The notes beneath the pieces were generated by a model. It had not been told where the DNA came from. It was given only the letters and a program-made list of their open reading frames with translations, and made no database searches. A DNA stretch of 64,000 nt from Lobosporangium transversale. Taxonomy: Eukaryota > Mortierellomycota > Mortierellomycetes > Mortierellales > Mortierellaceae. The DNA lies in contig NW_019029035.1 of NCBI RefSeq assembly GCF_002105155.1, positions 124,001-188,000 on the forward strand, in the 5' to 3' direction. Shown here piece after piece: positions 20,493-32,510 of the stretch (position 1 is its first letter; each line of letters opens with the position of its first letter). A program made the position numbers and the translations under genes.

Positions 20493-22463
20493 TCAGCCCT
20501 GAGCCTTTAACTTGGGAGAGTGATGTTTTTCTGAGAACTGTTCTGTTACAAACTCGGCAGACTTGATGGCTCGAACAGCTCGAGCATAATCTTCGAGTGC
20601 ATACATACTCATCCGAGGACCACCATGACCTGAGTGCATGAACTCATGGATCTTCCAGCCACATTTCTGACTCATCTCCCGTGAAGCCTCAATAGGGACA
20701 ATGGTATCCAAATGACCACAATAGGCGTTAATGGTCATGCCCTCTGGTAAGGACATTGCCACTTCTGCTAAATCAAACCCGACATCAGAGACACACATCT
20801 GGATCTCTGCGTTATATCCATTTGAATGCTGTCGATTCTTTTTTAAAAAAAAAAAAAAAAAAAAAAAATAGAGTTTGCGGGAGAGTGAGAAGAAGATCGA
20901 AAAAAAATTGATCAAGATGTGCTTACTGTAATAGTTGTAATAACGAATCAAAATATGTTTTTTTTTGTGCTTACCATGTCTTGAACTAATGCTGGTAGGA
21001 CAACTTTGTCAAAGGAATCTGAGAATTGAACAATAAATGGATCGGCGCTACTTTCATCAGTATCGCTCGCATCATCATCACCCTCATCTGTCCTGATATC
21101 ATCTTTGCTTTTCTTGGTCCTTAGATTAGCAACGCTGCTGTCGCCACCCTCTATCTCATCTTCACCAAATATACTACGCAGATCCCTGTTACTACTATTG
21201 TTGCTGTTATTGGGCAAAGGTCCCGAGAGCGCATTGCTTGATGAAAGGACCATAGATCCTAAATGGTTCATTAAGCTAGTGACAGCCCATACTAATCGTT
21301 TGGGGACATGTTTTAAAAACTTGAATGTTTTGCTGGTTGTCTCGGGACATTCGTTGAATGGTACCCAGGGAGTCAACAAGGAGATGGGGCCAGGAAGAAG
21401 TCGATCACTAAACAGATGAGCCATATACATAATGTAGTAGATTCCACAAGAATGACCCATCAGTCCGAATTTTGCGCCAGGTGAGATATGATCAACTACT
21501 GCGAGCGCTTCAAGGCAAGTATGGTGAACGCGTGCATTGATCATCCTCTCTGAAGAAGTAGACAGACAAGAAGTGGAGGAAGAAGGCGAGGATGGTGATG
21601 ATGGAGGTGATGACGATGATGTGGAAGAAGCGACCTTCTTTTTTCGACGATCTTTATCAAAGGATCTACGCAAGAGTGTTATCTTCCTATTGATGTTGTT
21701 ACTGCCATTGTTGCCACAGCTCTCATCTATCTTGGTACTATCGCTCTTGCTGTTGAGCTCTTTTTCGGATACGGAGTTGTTAACGGTAGAAGTATCCACA
21801 TGGCTTTGATGAGAGTGATCAACAGCTACCGTTTTTGAGATGGATAATTGCTCACAAGCTGTGCTCTGAAATGTGGATGCTTCTAATTCTGGTGCTTCTT
21901 TTGATTTTACACTTGTAGCTATTGCTGTTACTACTGCAGGCGTATTAATAGTTGTCGTAGTCATGGCGGTAGTAGCATCAGTAGCTGTAGTAGTAGTCTT
22001 TTTTTTTTTATATTTCCGGCGACGCGCTGGAAAGAGTGATGATGATGAAGATTTGAAAGGATCTGTAAATGCTGTTCCTGGACGATCAATGCTGATCAGT
22101 TTGATATCAAGACGAACTGCCTGTGCGTGTAAACTAGCAATCTGTCGACTACTTCCTCCCAAGCCATAAAAATATAGAACGGGGGTCCCTGTCTTCGAAC
22201 CGCAAGTCGCATATGAGACTGTCCTCCTGAAACAATATAAAAAAAAAGGAACACACCATGTTAATTCAAAACAAAACAAAATAAAAAACAAAGGGCTGTC
22301 TCTTATTTTTTATATTTTTGTATTACCCTGATGGAAGGACAATAGTTTGTTGAAATTGTGGAGAGTCTATGAGGGCTTTAAGACGGCAGCCGGTGATTAA
22401 TGGAGCAGTAATAGGCTCCAAATATAAGTCTCTTGGGATTGATAAGTTGAGCTGATTTGACAT
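20493..22463 (-). CDS. Alpha/beta hydrolase with large low-complexity insert (3 exons)
   Basis: Minus exons 22463-22327, 22226-20975 and 20837-20493 give 577 aa. The fold starts at RTVSYATCG, with LYFYGLGGSSRQ (oxyanion region), ISIDRPGT, the nucleophile elbow GHSCG, the acid segment YCGHLDTIVP and the His segment HSGHGGPRM, a complete Ser-Asp-His triad. About 175 residues rich in Ser, Thr and Lys lie between DRPGTAFTDPF and the helix before the elbow. Another acidic insert follows the cap. The nearest relative in the window is the hydrolase at 39179-40985. The substrate is unknown; the subfamily looks like membrane-lipid or ester hydrolases (inference). Intron 2 holds a T run followed directly by A6 and the acceptor G. 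It is convergent with ECHDC1 (stops 196 bp apart). Confidence 0.8.
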
Positions 22464-23052
22464 TCTTTTAGATTTAAAAAGAAATGAGATTGAATGAGGA
22501 AAAAAAAAAAAATGTGACAGGTACGATTTTGAATGGATGGATCGGAATTAAAAGTGAATGGGAATCGTAAAAAAAAAAAGAAAAAGGGAAAAGAGAAAGA
22601 GAAAGAGGGTAAGGAGGACGAATAGTCAAGGAATGAAGACAAGGAATGAAGGTGAGAAGGAGGAAGAGGTGAAGAAGGTGAGAAGAAGACAATACCAAGA
22701 GACTAGGATGCTAAACAATGCTAAGCAACGGGTTAGCAATGATTAGCATGGATGCTAAGCAAAGTAAGCTATTAAAAATCTTACTTGGGCGCAGTGCAGT
22801 GTAACCGAAAGACCGAGAGGGGTCAAATTATAACAATAGCGCTATAGGGCGACAGGGCAGTAAGCGATGAATGTTTCGCTCCGTCTGCTCCCTCCGTTTT
22901 TTAATAAATAGTTCGTGAGCTTTTTTATTCATGGAAAAAAAAAAAAAAAAAAAGAACCCATAGCCATGCATGCAATCACAAATCTCTGCATGATGGCTCT
23001 GCTCTTTTTAATAGGTGGATGCTACTACATTATTACCCTAATTAAATTTCTT
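22464..23052. other. Intergenic spacer with simple repeats
   Basis: The spacer is purine-rich from 22480 to 22700 (AAAAG/GAGAA-type runs). A stretch at 22705-22770 repeats GCTAAGCAA/GCTAACAA-like words. An A18 run is at 22936-22953. No gene recognised; ORFs here are Lys/Arg or Ser/Phe artefacts. Confidence 0.55.
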
Positions 23053-24768
23053 TCAATCAATGAATTGTAGGCTACGAGGAAGACGACATGAGCAGTCTGT
23101 TGGAGTCCATGAAGAAGCATCTGACGCACTCTTGCGGCGACCAAGGTTACCATCATTACCGCGGTTTTTGTGCCCATGATTACGGTGATGGTGGTGATGA
23201 TGATCTCGTTCACATCCTGCCCAAAGTAGGTTGTTCTTTTGACAGGCCCTCATAAGTGGCTCGGGCAAGGGCTCGACCTGACGCCAGCCTGCACCCCAGA
23301 TGGAAGCCTTCAATGCGATACAATCATCTGTATCACGATATGAACGAGCTGAGACAGGCGGAGGGGGTAATTCTGAAACGAACATGGCCCTCTTATTCTC
23401 CTTGTTGCTTTTATTACCCTTATTGCCAGGCTTCTTATTATTACTTTTTGTACGAATAGAGCAATTTGTTGCTGTCAAACAGGTAGAAGTGCGGCAGCAA
23501 TGATCTGGAAAAAAGAAGAACTTGTCCATCTTAGGCCACGCATGCGACAAAGGGTCCACGTTTCTGTCCTCCTCTCTGTCTTTGACTTGATCGTTATCAT
23601 CATTATCATTTCCATTTGAGCCAGAAAAAGAAAAGACTGATGATGATGCGCAAGACCGGCTATCAAGGACGCCTTTATGGTTAGTTTGACTACGTCCACT
23701 TTTTTGAGATGTAGGCCTAATGGTTGTAACAACGCGTGTGGGACTAAGTGAAGCAGGATTTGAAATTGTCATTGGAAGGATGTGTGAGAGCGTTGGCGGA
23801 GGCAAAGTCTTGTTCTTGCGGATCACGCAGGGTTGCTCACAATCCTTTATCTGACAGGGTAAAGAGAGATTAGAAGAAGAGGAAGAGAAGGAACCACATG
23901 GGGAAGGAAGCATATTCTGTTCCTTAGACAGGGACAAGTTTGCCAGAGAAGTTACTAGACAATCAGCATCTTCAGAGGAAACAGAGGAGACAGTGGGTAT
24001 CTCGATTGCAGTCATGGATGCATGCCGCGTGTGAGAATAAAATACAGTTTTGTGATGATACTGATGCAACTGCTTCAGGGCTTGTTGCTGTTGTTGCTGC
24101 AATTGCTCACGAAACTCTCGAGAGTTCCCATGGGTCTGGTATAAGCGCTGTTGAAAGTTGCTGTTATTGTTATTGTGGACTCGTGTACAATGTGAGTGAG
24201 AAGCAGATGACTGAGGTTGATAGTGATGGCCGTGACCATGACTATTCCCATGCTGTTGGCGGTGGTGATGAGAACCACCGTACCCTACGTCCATAGTGTG
24301 AAGCAAGGACGTTTGAGTCGAATGAGAGTGATACAGACCATTGTACTGCTGCTGTAGGAATCGCGTCCATCCATCAGTCTGTTGTTGGCCAAAGGCTTTT
24401 TTCTCTGCTAATGGATTTGGATTCGAGTTCAGAAGGGGCAACGAAGGGATCCGGATCGCAGGCCGATGATGATGACAGAACGTGAGGTGATCATGTTGGG
24501 CAGATCCATCCGGATGATCACAGTCGTGGAAATTGCAACAAGCCAATGCATCAGCTTCGCGACATTCATCAGAGCAATAAAGGCTTGCTTGCTAGAAATT
24601 TAAGAAAAGTAACCATAATCATGAGAAACGTTAGTTGAAAAAAAAAAATGTATTCATAGACCTGGTTTCTTTATGTGTGCAAGCACTTTTTTTTTTAGGA
24701 CCACATCTTTTACTTACATGTTCGCAATGGAAATGCTTGGAGCAAACAGCACACCAGTTGCAATCCAT
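23053..24768 (-). CDS. Ecl1-type (life-span regulatory factor) zinc protein (2 exons)
   Basis: Minus exons 24768-24718 and 24591-23053 give 529 aa. The first 17 codons form their own exon: CNWCAVCSKHFHCEH. They join in phase to LYCSDECREADALACC. This Cys pattern (CxxCxxC...C, then CSxxCxxxD) is the zinc-binding signature of the Ecl1 family, small nuclear regulators that extend chronological lifespan and answer nutrient and sulfur stress in fission yeast. The remaining 480 residues are low-complexity (His, Gln, Ser, Asn), with a second Cys-rich stretch (HCCRTSTCLTATNCS) and a C-terminal DDCIALKASIWGAGWRQ block that looks conserved. The split exactly inside the zinc module is why a simple ORF scan misses it. 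Confidence 0.75.
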
Positions 24769-25476
24769 AGTAAAAGATTCTGATGGACAAATATGTCTTT
24801 TTAAAATAAACCTGATAAAGATAAAGAGCAAGGTAAAGAGATATGTGATACCTAAGCTCAAATGGCACGTACAAATAGCTCACTCCTGAAAGAGTAAGTA
24901 AGTGAAAGCGGAGGAAGAGAAAAAAATATATACAGCAAAGACCAAGAAAAAGAAACAAAAATGAAGAGCAGAATGAAAGATTAAAAAGCAAAGTGAATTA
25001 AGCACTTGTTAATTGCAAACAAAACCAGTTGTGTAAAGAAAAGGGGAAAAAAGAGGGAGCTGAAGACGGAATACAGCGAAAAGGGCCAAGGTCAAAGAAA
25101 GCAGTGATGTCTTTCCTGATAACCGATGCCGTCCCCAAAAATGAGTACCTTAGTGGTGACATACACCCAAAAAAAAAAAATACACATTTTACGCCCACTC
25201 TAACGTTGCATCCTGATTGGTCACAAGAATAGTCGACCGTGGGGTACCGGATGCCCAAACCCCTTTTTATTTTTATTTTTTCGGCTCTCATTCCCACCTC
25301 CAATCTGGACATGGCTAGATTGAGATGCTGAAACATCTTTAGGCCAAGACGAGAAAAAAAAGTACTTGCTCTTTTATTAGGATCTAGTTAACATTTATTA
25401 GCACGTGTATATGTCCCATAGAAGAAGAAAGAAAAAGAGGTGTTTCGAGCTAAATGCTAACCGAAAAGTGGCAATA
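24769..25476. other. Intergenic spacer
   Basis: AT-rich 5' region of the Ecl1-type gene and 3' region of the CENP-B-like gene. No coding block of a recognised family on either strand. Confidence 0.5.
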
Positions 25477-27303
25477 TTATGACTCTTGCTGTTGCTGCTT
25501 CCGCTTGCCATCTAGAGTCAAGTAGATTTGCTTGAGTTGTTCCAATTGATCACTACTAAAGTTTTGCTGCTGCATAAATATCCTCAAAGTGTTAACACAT
25601 TGTGCTGCCTCTGCAAAATCCACAATCGGCTCTGGTTGAAACGCCGCGGCGATAGGATCCGCCAAGCGCATTGTGAGCGATGCTCTCGCTGGTGTGACTA
25701 GTGGTGTGGGTCGAGTCAAATTGCTGCTCGCGCTATTTACAGGTTCAGAGACCGCCCCAGTGGCATTAGTTGAAGCAGCAGCGGCGGTGACGACTGCAGC
25801 TGATGTGGGTGTGCTCAGCCCTAAATCGGTTAATGCAGCAGTTCCCATTACTGGTGTAGTAGCTGTCAATGGTAGAATTGTGTTCAGTTGTGCTGAAGCT
25901 GGTAAAGTTGTGACTGTCATTGATGATAATGCTGCTGTTGTTGTTGCAATGGACGAAGATCCCTTTTGATTGTTTCGCAAGCGAGAGGCTGTCCGCTGTC
26001 GCTGGTGCCCCGGCTGCGATCCTGCACCTGTTGCAGTAGATCCGGATGAGGAAGGATTGCCATAGACACTTGCAAGGACCTCCATCTGAATCTCTGGAAA
26101 GTCTGCACCGCTGGCATGGACGCCTGACTCAACGGTGTTTCGAGTGTTTGTATCGGCGGCGCGAGAGGCTTCATGCTGCCCCAGAACCTCTTCCATTGTC
26201 ATCATTTCGCGACTGCTTTCAGCTTGATCAACATCCATGCTTGTTGCAAGCTGCATATCAACATCTACTGGGTGTTCATCATGGTTCATACTCGTAGAAG
26301 ACGGGTTGAGAGAGTGAGTAGGGAGGGTGGTTTCGACAGTATTGTGGTCATCCAATGATATTGCGACTACCCCTGCTGGCTGTCTTGATCGCTCCTGTGG
26401 CGCATTGATGGTATTACTACCACTACTGCTTGCACCTGCGCGCTTGCTGCTGAGAGCATTGTTGGTGTTAGGGGTGACGGGAATGATGCGCATAGATTTT
26501 TGGACAGACGCAGCCTTTAAGCCATGCCTAACTTTGAACTTGTTGAGCCATCCATCCGAGAACTTCATCTGGGTCTCAGGAATATTCAACAAGTCTCTCA
26601 ACTCCTTTCCACGGTTGATAAGCATTGAGTCCGTGATGACAATCTTGCGTTTGTTAGTTTGAATAAACTCGGCTAAAAGACGCTCCAGTTCAGGAAACAC
26701 AACTTGTCGATGCCGTTTAGCCATAGGGTTAGCTAAATCACGACTAAGTCTTGATTCGGCCTGAGATTTTAATCGCGAGACAGTGGATTCATCGACCTTA
26801 ATGTCATATCGACTGAGAATATAGGCAGCAACAGACTTGTTGGTAAGTCGGCCGGATCGCTCTTCTTCATCTCGCATAAAGACGCAGATTTCGTATTTCT
26901 GAGCATCGTTCAGAGTCATACGTTTCATCCGTGGTTTGCTAGCCTCAGTGGATGGACCAGCGCCAGCACCGGTAGCAGCAGCAGCAGTAGCAGTAGTGAC
27001 AGCATTGACATCAGCCGAAGCTGAAGCCTCTGGGTCTGTGGTTTCATCAGTCCCTGTGATGGCCCTGTCATTAGACATAGTCATGAGAGCATGATTGCTG
27101 CTAATGGTAGTGCGGTCTGTAGCAGACTGTTCAGACAGGCCAGTGTTGTTGATGCCTAGGTCCATGAGCAATAACGCGTCGTTTTTAAGCTGGTTCTTAG
27201 GGAGCGGGATGGAGTAAGCAAGAGAAAAATTGTATGAAAGCCGGTGTGTAAAAACGGAGAGGGGTGCGGATGTCGCACGGATGCACTCCTTAAGTGCATG
27301 CAT
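25477..27303 (-). CDS. CENP-B/Tc5-type HTH DNA-binding protein, no transposase domain
   Basis: A single-exon 608-aa protein. Residues of about 124-265 hold two helix-turn-helix units as in CENP-B and pogo-type transposases: a psq-like unit (MTLNDAQKYEICVFMRDE ... STVSRLKSQ) and a CENPB-type HTH (FPELERLLAEFIQTNKRK, MLINRGKELRDLLN, FSDGWLNKFKVRHGLK). No DDE catalytic domain follows. The C-terminal 330 residues are Ala/Thr/Ser-rich, ending with a predicted helix (QLEQLKQIYLTLDGKRKQQQQ). It looks like a domesticated transposase N-terminus used as a DNA-binding protein (inference). The start could be the ATG at 27303 or at 27165. It is head-to-head with haspin, 84 bp apart. Confidence 0.8.
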   Translation of the reverse strand: MHALKECIRATSAPLSVFTHRLSYNFSLAYSIPLPKNQLKNDALLLMDLGINNTGLSEQSATDRTTISSNHALMTMSNDRAITGTDETTDPEASASADVNAVTTATAAAATGAGAGPSTEASKPRMKRMTLNDAQKYEICVFMRDEEERSGRLTNKSVAAYILSRYDIKVDESTVSRLKSQAESRLSRDLANPMAKRHRQVVFPELERLLAEFIQTNKRKIVITDSMLINRGKELRDLLNIPETQMKFSDGWLNKFKVRHGLKAASVQKSMRIIPVTPNTNNALSSKRAGASSSGSNTINAPQERSRQPAGVVAISLDDHNTVETTLPTHSLNPSSTSMNHDEHPVDVDMQLATSMDVDQAESSREMMTMEEVLGQHEASRAADTNTRNTVESGVHASGADFPEIQMEVLASVYGNPSSSGSTATGAGSQPGHQRQRTASRLRNNQKGSSSIATTTAALSSMTVTTLPASAQLNTILPLTATTPVMGTAALTDLGLSTPTSAAVVTAAAASTNATGAVSEPVNSASSNLTRPTPLVTPARASLTMRLADPIAAAFQPEPIVDFAEAAQCVNTLRIFMQQQNFSSDQLEQLKQIYLTLDGKRKQQQQES

Positions 27304-27387
27304 GCGACCCTAACATAAACGTGACAAAACATTTTAATTCAGAACACACCTCTTTTTGGACGCCATGTAATTCAGTTCCTTGTCAAC
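27304..27387. promoter_or_regulatory. 84-bp bidirectional promoter, CENP-B-like / haspin
   Basis: The start codons of two divergent genes lie 84 bp apart, so both promoters and leaders must share this stretch unless the minus-strand gene starts at 27165. Both start regions carry the palindrome GCATGC (TGCATGCATGCG at the minus start, ACATGCATGCGC at the plus start). No TATA box is clear. Confidence 0.6.
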
Positions 27388-30300
27388 ATGCATGCGCCTG
27401 CATCCTTGCGCTCCAAGCAATCAGTGAATCCACCACTCAAAAGGACCTATGGCAAGCGATCATCACAATCTAAACAATCAATTCTTGAATCTTCAACGCC
27501 ATACGACCGTACTCAATTCAATTGGGACAGACTTGAGAAAGAACGGAAGGCACGCATTGAACGAATCCAGGCACACCGCGCTCACCATCAACGACTACAG
27601 GCCCCAGAAACCCAAAATAAAGATTCAGAGTGCTCCTCACCGTCATCATCAGACTTCGAAACAGCGGTGGCGAAAGCGAGCTTATTGTACTCTGATCCAG
27701 TATTGATCGATGATGACGATGAACTGACATTAGCAGCATTAATAGGATCTGATAACCAAGGAGAAAGATCCAACATTCAGAATGCTTATTCGATACGAGG
27801 ATTAAGCCCACAGCACAGCGCTCACTCCCTGGGGAGGAGACAACTTTCATCTTTCGAAACAGCCCATACCCACTGGATAGATAGTAGCTATGATAACCAA
27901 GGTTCCATGACAAACATCTGTTCAGCTCAAGATTCGGGTTTAGAGGTAGGACCCCTACCTTTAAGGGAACCTGGTGGTGGCGCTACAGCTCGCTCCTATA
28001 TTAGGCAGCCAACTCCGCTGCGACCAAAGGATATACAGAGTTCTTTAGTATCGGGAAAGCGGACGGAAAAGCCTCTGCCCTCAACGATGTACACTCGATT
28101 GGACTTAGCCGCGCAGCGTAAGGTTATATTTCAAGAAAAGGCTTTCTTTGCAGAAAGAGATAGTGTAGACGATCAGGATAGCGAGAATGAAGATGAGAGC
28201 GATAGTGACGAAGTCTTATTCAGGACTCCATCTTTTCATATATTGCAAAGGATGAAAGAATTGCCAAAGCTGCGTGTTCCTGAGCCTCGGGTCAATCCTT
28301 TTGGGTTCCAGACATTGGTTGAGCCTGAAGAAAGTGAGGGAACGAATACAATCATAAGCGGGAGGCCCGCTGCATCTGATCTTTTGCCAGACAAACTTCT
28401 GCCCAGTGAGCAAGAAAATCCATTTCTAGAATCTCCAAATACCAAAAAATCCATGGATATCCTCAACAGGCGGGCGCAACAGCTTAGAGAAGTGGAGCTT
28501 CGTCGTAAATATAACAATATGAATGGGCTCATATCAGCAGAAAAGGATGGGGAACTATCTTTAGGGAGCAGACTTATAGATACAAACATAATGCAAAGCA
28601 CTGTATCAGAACTATTTAGTGTGAATATGGGCCTATCTAAATATGAGCAACCTAGTACACCGCCGAAAGTAAGCTCACGGATTGTCACACAGGAGTCACA
28701 GCGCCTAAGGGACGATACAGTTCAAGATGACTGTGTAGACATTGCACTTGGAAAGAGGATGTCTTCGATTGAGATCACGCCGCAACGACTTTTCACAAAA
28801 CAACGCAAAACATCTCCCTCCTCTCCTAGCAACTCAATTTTGTCTCTATTTCCGGCATCTCCATCACTTTCGGACTTGGAGGAGTCAGAGTCTTATTTGG
28901 ACGATGACACGCCTCCAAAACCAATCGAACCATTACTGAGCAGTGATATACCCGCAGTCGGACAGGAAGACCGTGGTGTTTTATGGAAAACAGCAGCCCT
29001 CCGGCAAAGAGTGCCAGATTCTTTCTCAAGTTCATTGTCGTCATCATCATCCTTATCATTGTTTCCATCGCTATCGTCCTCATTATTATCATTACCATCT
29101 TCGGTTACAGAATTATCACTCTCGCAAGAAGCTAAACTTCATCCCTCGGCTCCTCAGCCCTTGCCACGGCTTTACCGGCACAAAAGCTCGCTTGTAGCCC
29201 CACGGAGATCTCAGCTCACCAAAGTTAGCCGTCATTCACCATCTAAACATGGAGTACGGATCGAGAGTGGGAGAGAGCCTCAACTGCATGACTTGCCTCA
29301 TACCGCTTGTAATCCATTCCGAGATGTCACTAATCAAAATATACTTGAGCAACCGTCATGTGAGTTGAAGGATCCTTCTCAAAATCCACTATCTTCCATC
29401 CAACAGCATTCTTTGCCGATATCTACTGTGTTCACGCAACCGTTGTTACAGCAGCAGCAGCTAGAACGCAAGATTCGATCCTTGAGACGGCCTCCAGCGG
29501 TGTTAACCAGTATTCGAAAATCAATATTTCAACCTACTATGGATGATCTCATCTCTATATGTGATCAAGAATTCTTTACTCAATTTCACGGTCTGGATGA
29601 TGTTGGTGAGAATCAAGATGGCGAAAGAAGCGACGGATCGAAAGCGTCATTATCGTCATCAGAAGCTCGCAACGGACATGGTATCTTGGACTTTGATTCA
29701 TTGCTACCAAAACGTATGCTTGAATCATTGACCAAGATTGGCGAAGCAACTTACTCAGAGGTCTACACAGTGGAACTGCCAATTCAAAAACAAGCGGGAA
29801 AGAGCATTTATGACTATGACCATCGTCTTCGGGACCACAGCAGCTATAATGACTCTACATTCTTTCAATCACCAAGGCTTAATGCCTATATCAAAGAGTC
29901 TATGAAAGATGATTTACTATCCATACAGTCGATTCAAATGAAGCCAAAATTGGTTATGAAGGTCATACCATTCAACAGTAACCGAGAAAATGGAAATGAG
30001 AACGGAGACGGGTCTGTATCGGGAAGTCGTGGACGCAGAACAAGAGGAGTGAAACCCGAAACAGAGTCAACAGAGCTGCTACTTGAGGATATTTATCGCG
30101 AAGTGATGGTGTCGACGCAAATTATGCATGGTTGGAAAGGGTTTATTGGGAGCTTTGGGTAAAGTCAAGTTAAAGTTTAATTGTATTCTTTCAGTCAATG
30201 TAGCAGGAGGAAAAAAAAAATTTAGTCTCGGGATTTGCTGATAGCCTACTCATTTTCTAATAACAAAATAGCGCACTTGTGGTGAGAGGAAGATACCCGA

Positions 30301-31085
30301 AGACATTTCTATCGGCTTGGAATCAATTCCGGAGGCAGAATGGTACTGAAAGCGAAAGACCAGGTATGTTATCTGGTTCTCTCTCTTTTTTTTTCTGTCT
30401 TTTTTTTAATATATAAACATGTTTGTCTGTTAGTCATGTAGGATGTAGAGACAGTGATAGATAGAAGTATAAAAGCTTATAATCATATACTCATATCTTT
30501 TAAAAAAACGTCTTGAGTGTAGATAAATATACAAAAGATCAGCTGTATTGCATCATCCTTCTTCCATATGGTGGTATCGACTTGGAGCACTGTCCACTCG
30601 CCAATTGGCAGCAAGCATGGAGTATCCTTGCACAGGTGGCAGCATCGCTGGAATCCAAAGAACAAGCGCCATTTTGGTTTGAACATCGAGATCTACATTG
30701 GGGAAACATCCTTGTCAAGGACACTTCTCAAGAACGGCTTATGTTTCCTATGGGAGATAGTGACCCCATATTAGGCCATGATCTGAATGGTCTTGATGAC
30801 GCTCAAAGCAACCATAATCCAGCAATAGCGACGACAAGGACAAGGGTAACAACGCGAAGCATTCCTACATTCGGGATTATTGTTCAAATGATCGACTTTA
30901 CGTTGGCACGAGTTCAGGGAAATAAAGGGAACCTGATTTACATGGATTTGGAGAAGGACCAAGAGTTCTTTAGGGGCCAGGGCGACTACCAGTATGATAT
31001 CTATCGCAAGATGCAGAAAGCTCTCAATAAGGACTGGGCAGCGTCTTGTCCAAGGACAAATCTTTTTGTAAGTTGACCTATTTTT

Positions 31086-31120
<35 letters not shown>

Positions 31121-31525
31121 CATGTGACAAACTGAGGTAACTAATAAGTGCGATGCTCTTCTCCTGGTGAATAAATGGCGTTGAATCCATCATTCAAGTG
31201 GCTCCATTATATTGCGGACAAGTTGCTGACCAAAAAGTGTCTTAAGAAACCTATCAAACAATCTGCTATAACTCCTGCTACCACGGCTGTCACTTCTATA
31301 ACTTACCCTCAGTTAAGAGCGTCAATGAGTGTGAAAAGGACATCAAGATTAGCATCATCACTGTCTTTGACTGGTGTTAATGAAGACATTGACAATAACA
31401 TGACCGAAAGTTGGTGTTATGAGCGAGTGCTAGCAGTCTCCAAGATGAACCTTGATCAGTTGGAACTTTCAGGCCAGACTCCCATGAAGACTGTCTTGGA
31501 TATCTTGTTTCCTGATCAATCATAA
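27388..31525 (+). CDS. HASPIN: Haspin-type histone H3 Thr3 kinase (4 exons)
   Basis: Exons 27388-30158, 30272-30363, 30523-31067 and 31199-31525 give 1244 aa. Haspin phosphorylates histone H3 at Thr3 to recruit the chromosomal passenger complex to centromeres. Kinase landmarks are a glycine loop KIGEATYSEVYTVEL (about residue 781), the lysine strand KLVMKVIPF, the alpha-C segment EDIYREVMV, FEHRDLHWGNILV (about 1009), the haspin-specific DFT in place of DFG (MIDFTLAR, about 1078), and DLEKDQEFFRGQGDYQYDIYRKM, diagnostic for the family. The C-terminal lobe ends WLHYIADKLL ... VLDILFP. The N-terminal 780 residues are disordered Ser/Pro-rich sequence. Insertions occur between beta2 and beta3 and before DFT. 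Confidence 0.92.
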
Positions 31526-31738
31526 TCCACTGGATACAATACGCCTAACTAAATAAGGACCTAATAAAGTGGTTGAATCAAGGCCCCATTTTTAATCACA
31601 TTGCCCTTTATATATAAACGATCCATGATCTGCCCATCGTCAAGTCATTGGTTATGATAGACGACGAATACATTGAGAACATGTAAAATGAATGAATTGC
31701 TTTTATTAAATGAGTAAGCAGCTTAGGATCAAGCCCTT

Positions 31739-32046
31739 ATTTCTACAACTAAAAGGTCCCATTTTCCCATTGCCCCAACGATCAACGCGACTATACTATT
31801 AAATTGACTAAGTTGATATATCCAGAACTTAGAGAGTGCACCTAAGGCATCACTCCACGCAATAAGCACTCTATCCTTAAGGAGTTGAGGCATATACTCG
31901 CGAAAGATTGGCATTTTATAGAAAATAAAAAACAATAAAGCAAAAAAAAAAAAAATGTAAGACACTAGAGTGAATGGCCAATGGCATGGTAAAGCCAGGT
32001 CATATAAAGGGTGCCTAATATTTATCTTCCCCTTCGATGTGATCAA
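31739..32046 (-). CDS. Unrecognised possible small ORF or relic
   Basis: A minus-strand open frame lacking a good upstream ATG. It reads KINIRHPLYDLALPCHWPF, a Phe-rich stretch from an A/T run, then LLKDRVLIAWSDALGALSKF and IVALIVGAMGKWDLLVVE to a stop. Composition outside the Phe run looks protein-like. No family is recognised, and it could be a last exon or a decayed fragment. Confidence 0.25.
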
Positions 32047-32215
32047 ATAGACCGTTTGCTCATACTGATCATAAGCAACTCGGTTGTTGAACCCGGGGTT
32101 TATTTTTTTTTTAAAAAAAAAAAAAAGACATCAAAAATTACAAAGATATAAAAAAAAGTTTAGTTTATTCTGAATATTTATTATTCTTAAAAAGAAGAGA
32201 AAGAAATGAGAAAAA

Positions 32216-32269
32216 AGAAGAAAAAAGAAAAAAGAAAAAAGAAAAAAGAAAAAAGAAAAAAGAAAAAAG

Positions 32270-32300
<31 letters not shown>
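32216..32300. repeat. (AAAAAG)n array followed by A run
   Basis: Hexamers of AAAAAG repeat about nine times and merge into an A run of about 30. A typical slippage tract of this genome. Confidence 0.85.
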
Positions 32301-32510
32301 CGAAAAGTGTAGAATGAAAAGCGAAACGATGAAGAATGATGAAAGTGGAAGATCAGGAATTAGATCTCTATAATGGGAAATCACGTGGACCAAGAAAATA
32401 TATCGTTCATCCCCGACAACATTAGAAATAAATACCACAAGCAAAGCTTCATAATATTCCTATATAACTTTATTACATTTGTCGACTATAGCTTGTATAT
32501 ATAATTGGTT

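Larger units (their letters stand above)
31526..32510. other. Intergenic spacer
   Basis: Contains the possible minus-strand ORF listed separately, a T8A14 tract near 32110 and an (AAAAAG)n-type array at 32216-32300. Otherwise nothing recognised. Confidence 0.5.

Noticed and set aside
22190-22215. B-box-like GGTTCGA on the minus strand
   Set aside because: Lies inside the conserved coding block of the alpha/beta hydrolase, with no tRNA fold around it.
25477-27303. Active pogo/Tigger transposon
   Set aside because: The HTH region is present but there is no DDE catalytic domain, and no terminal inverted repeats were noticed.
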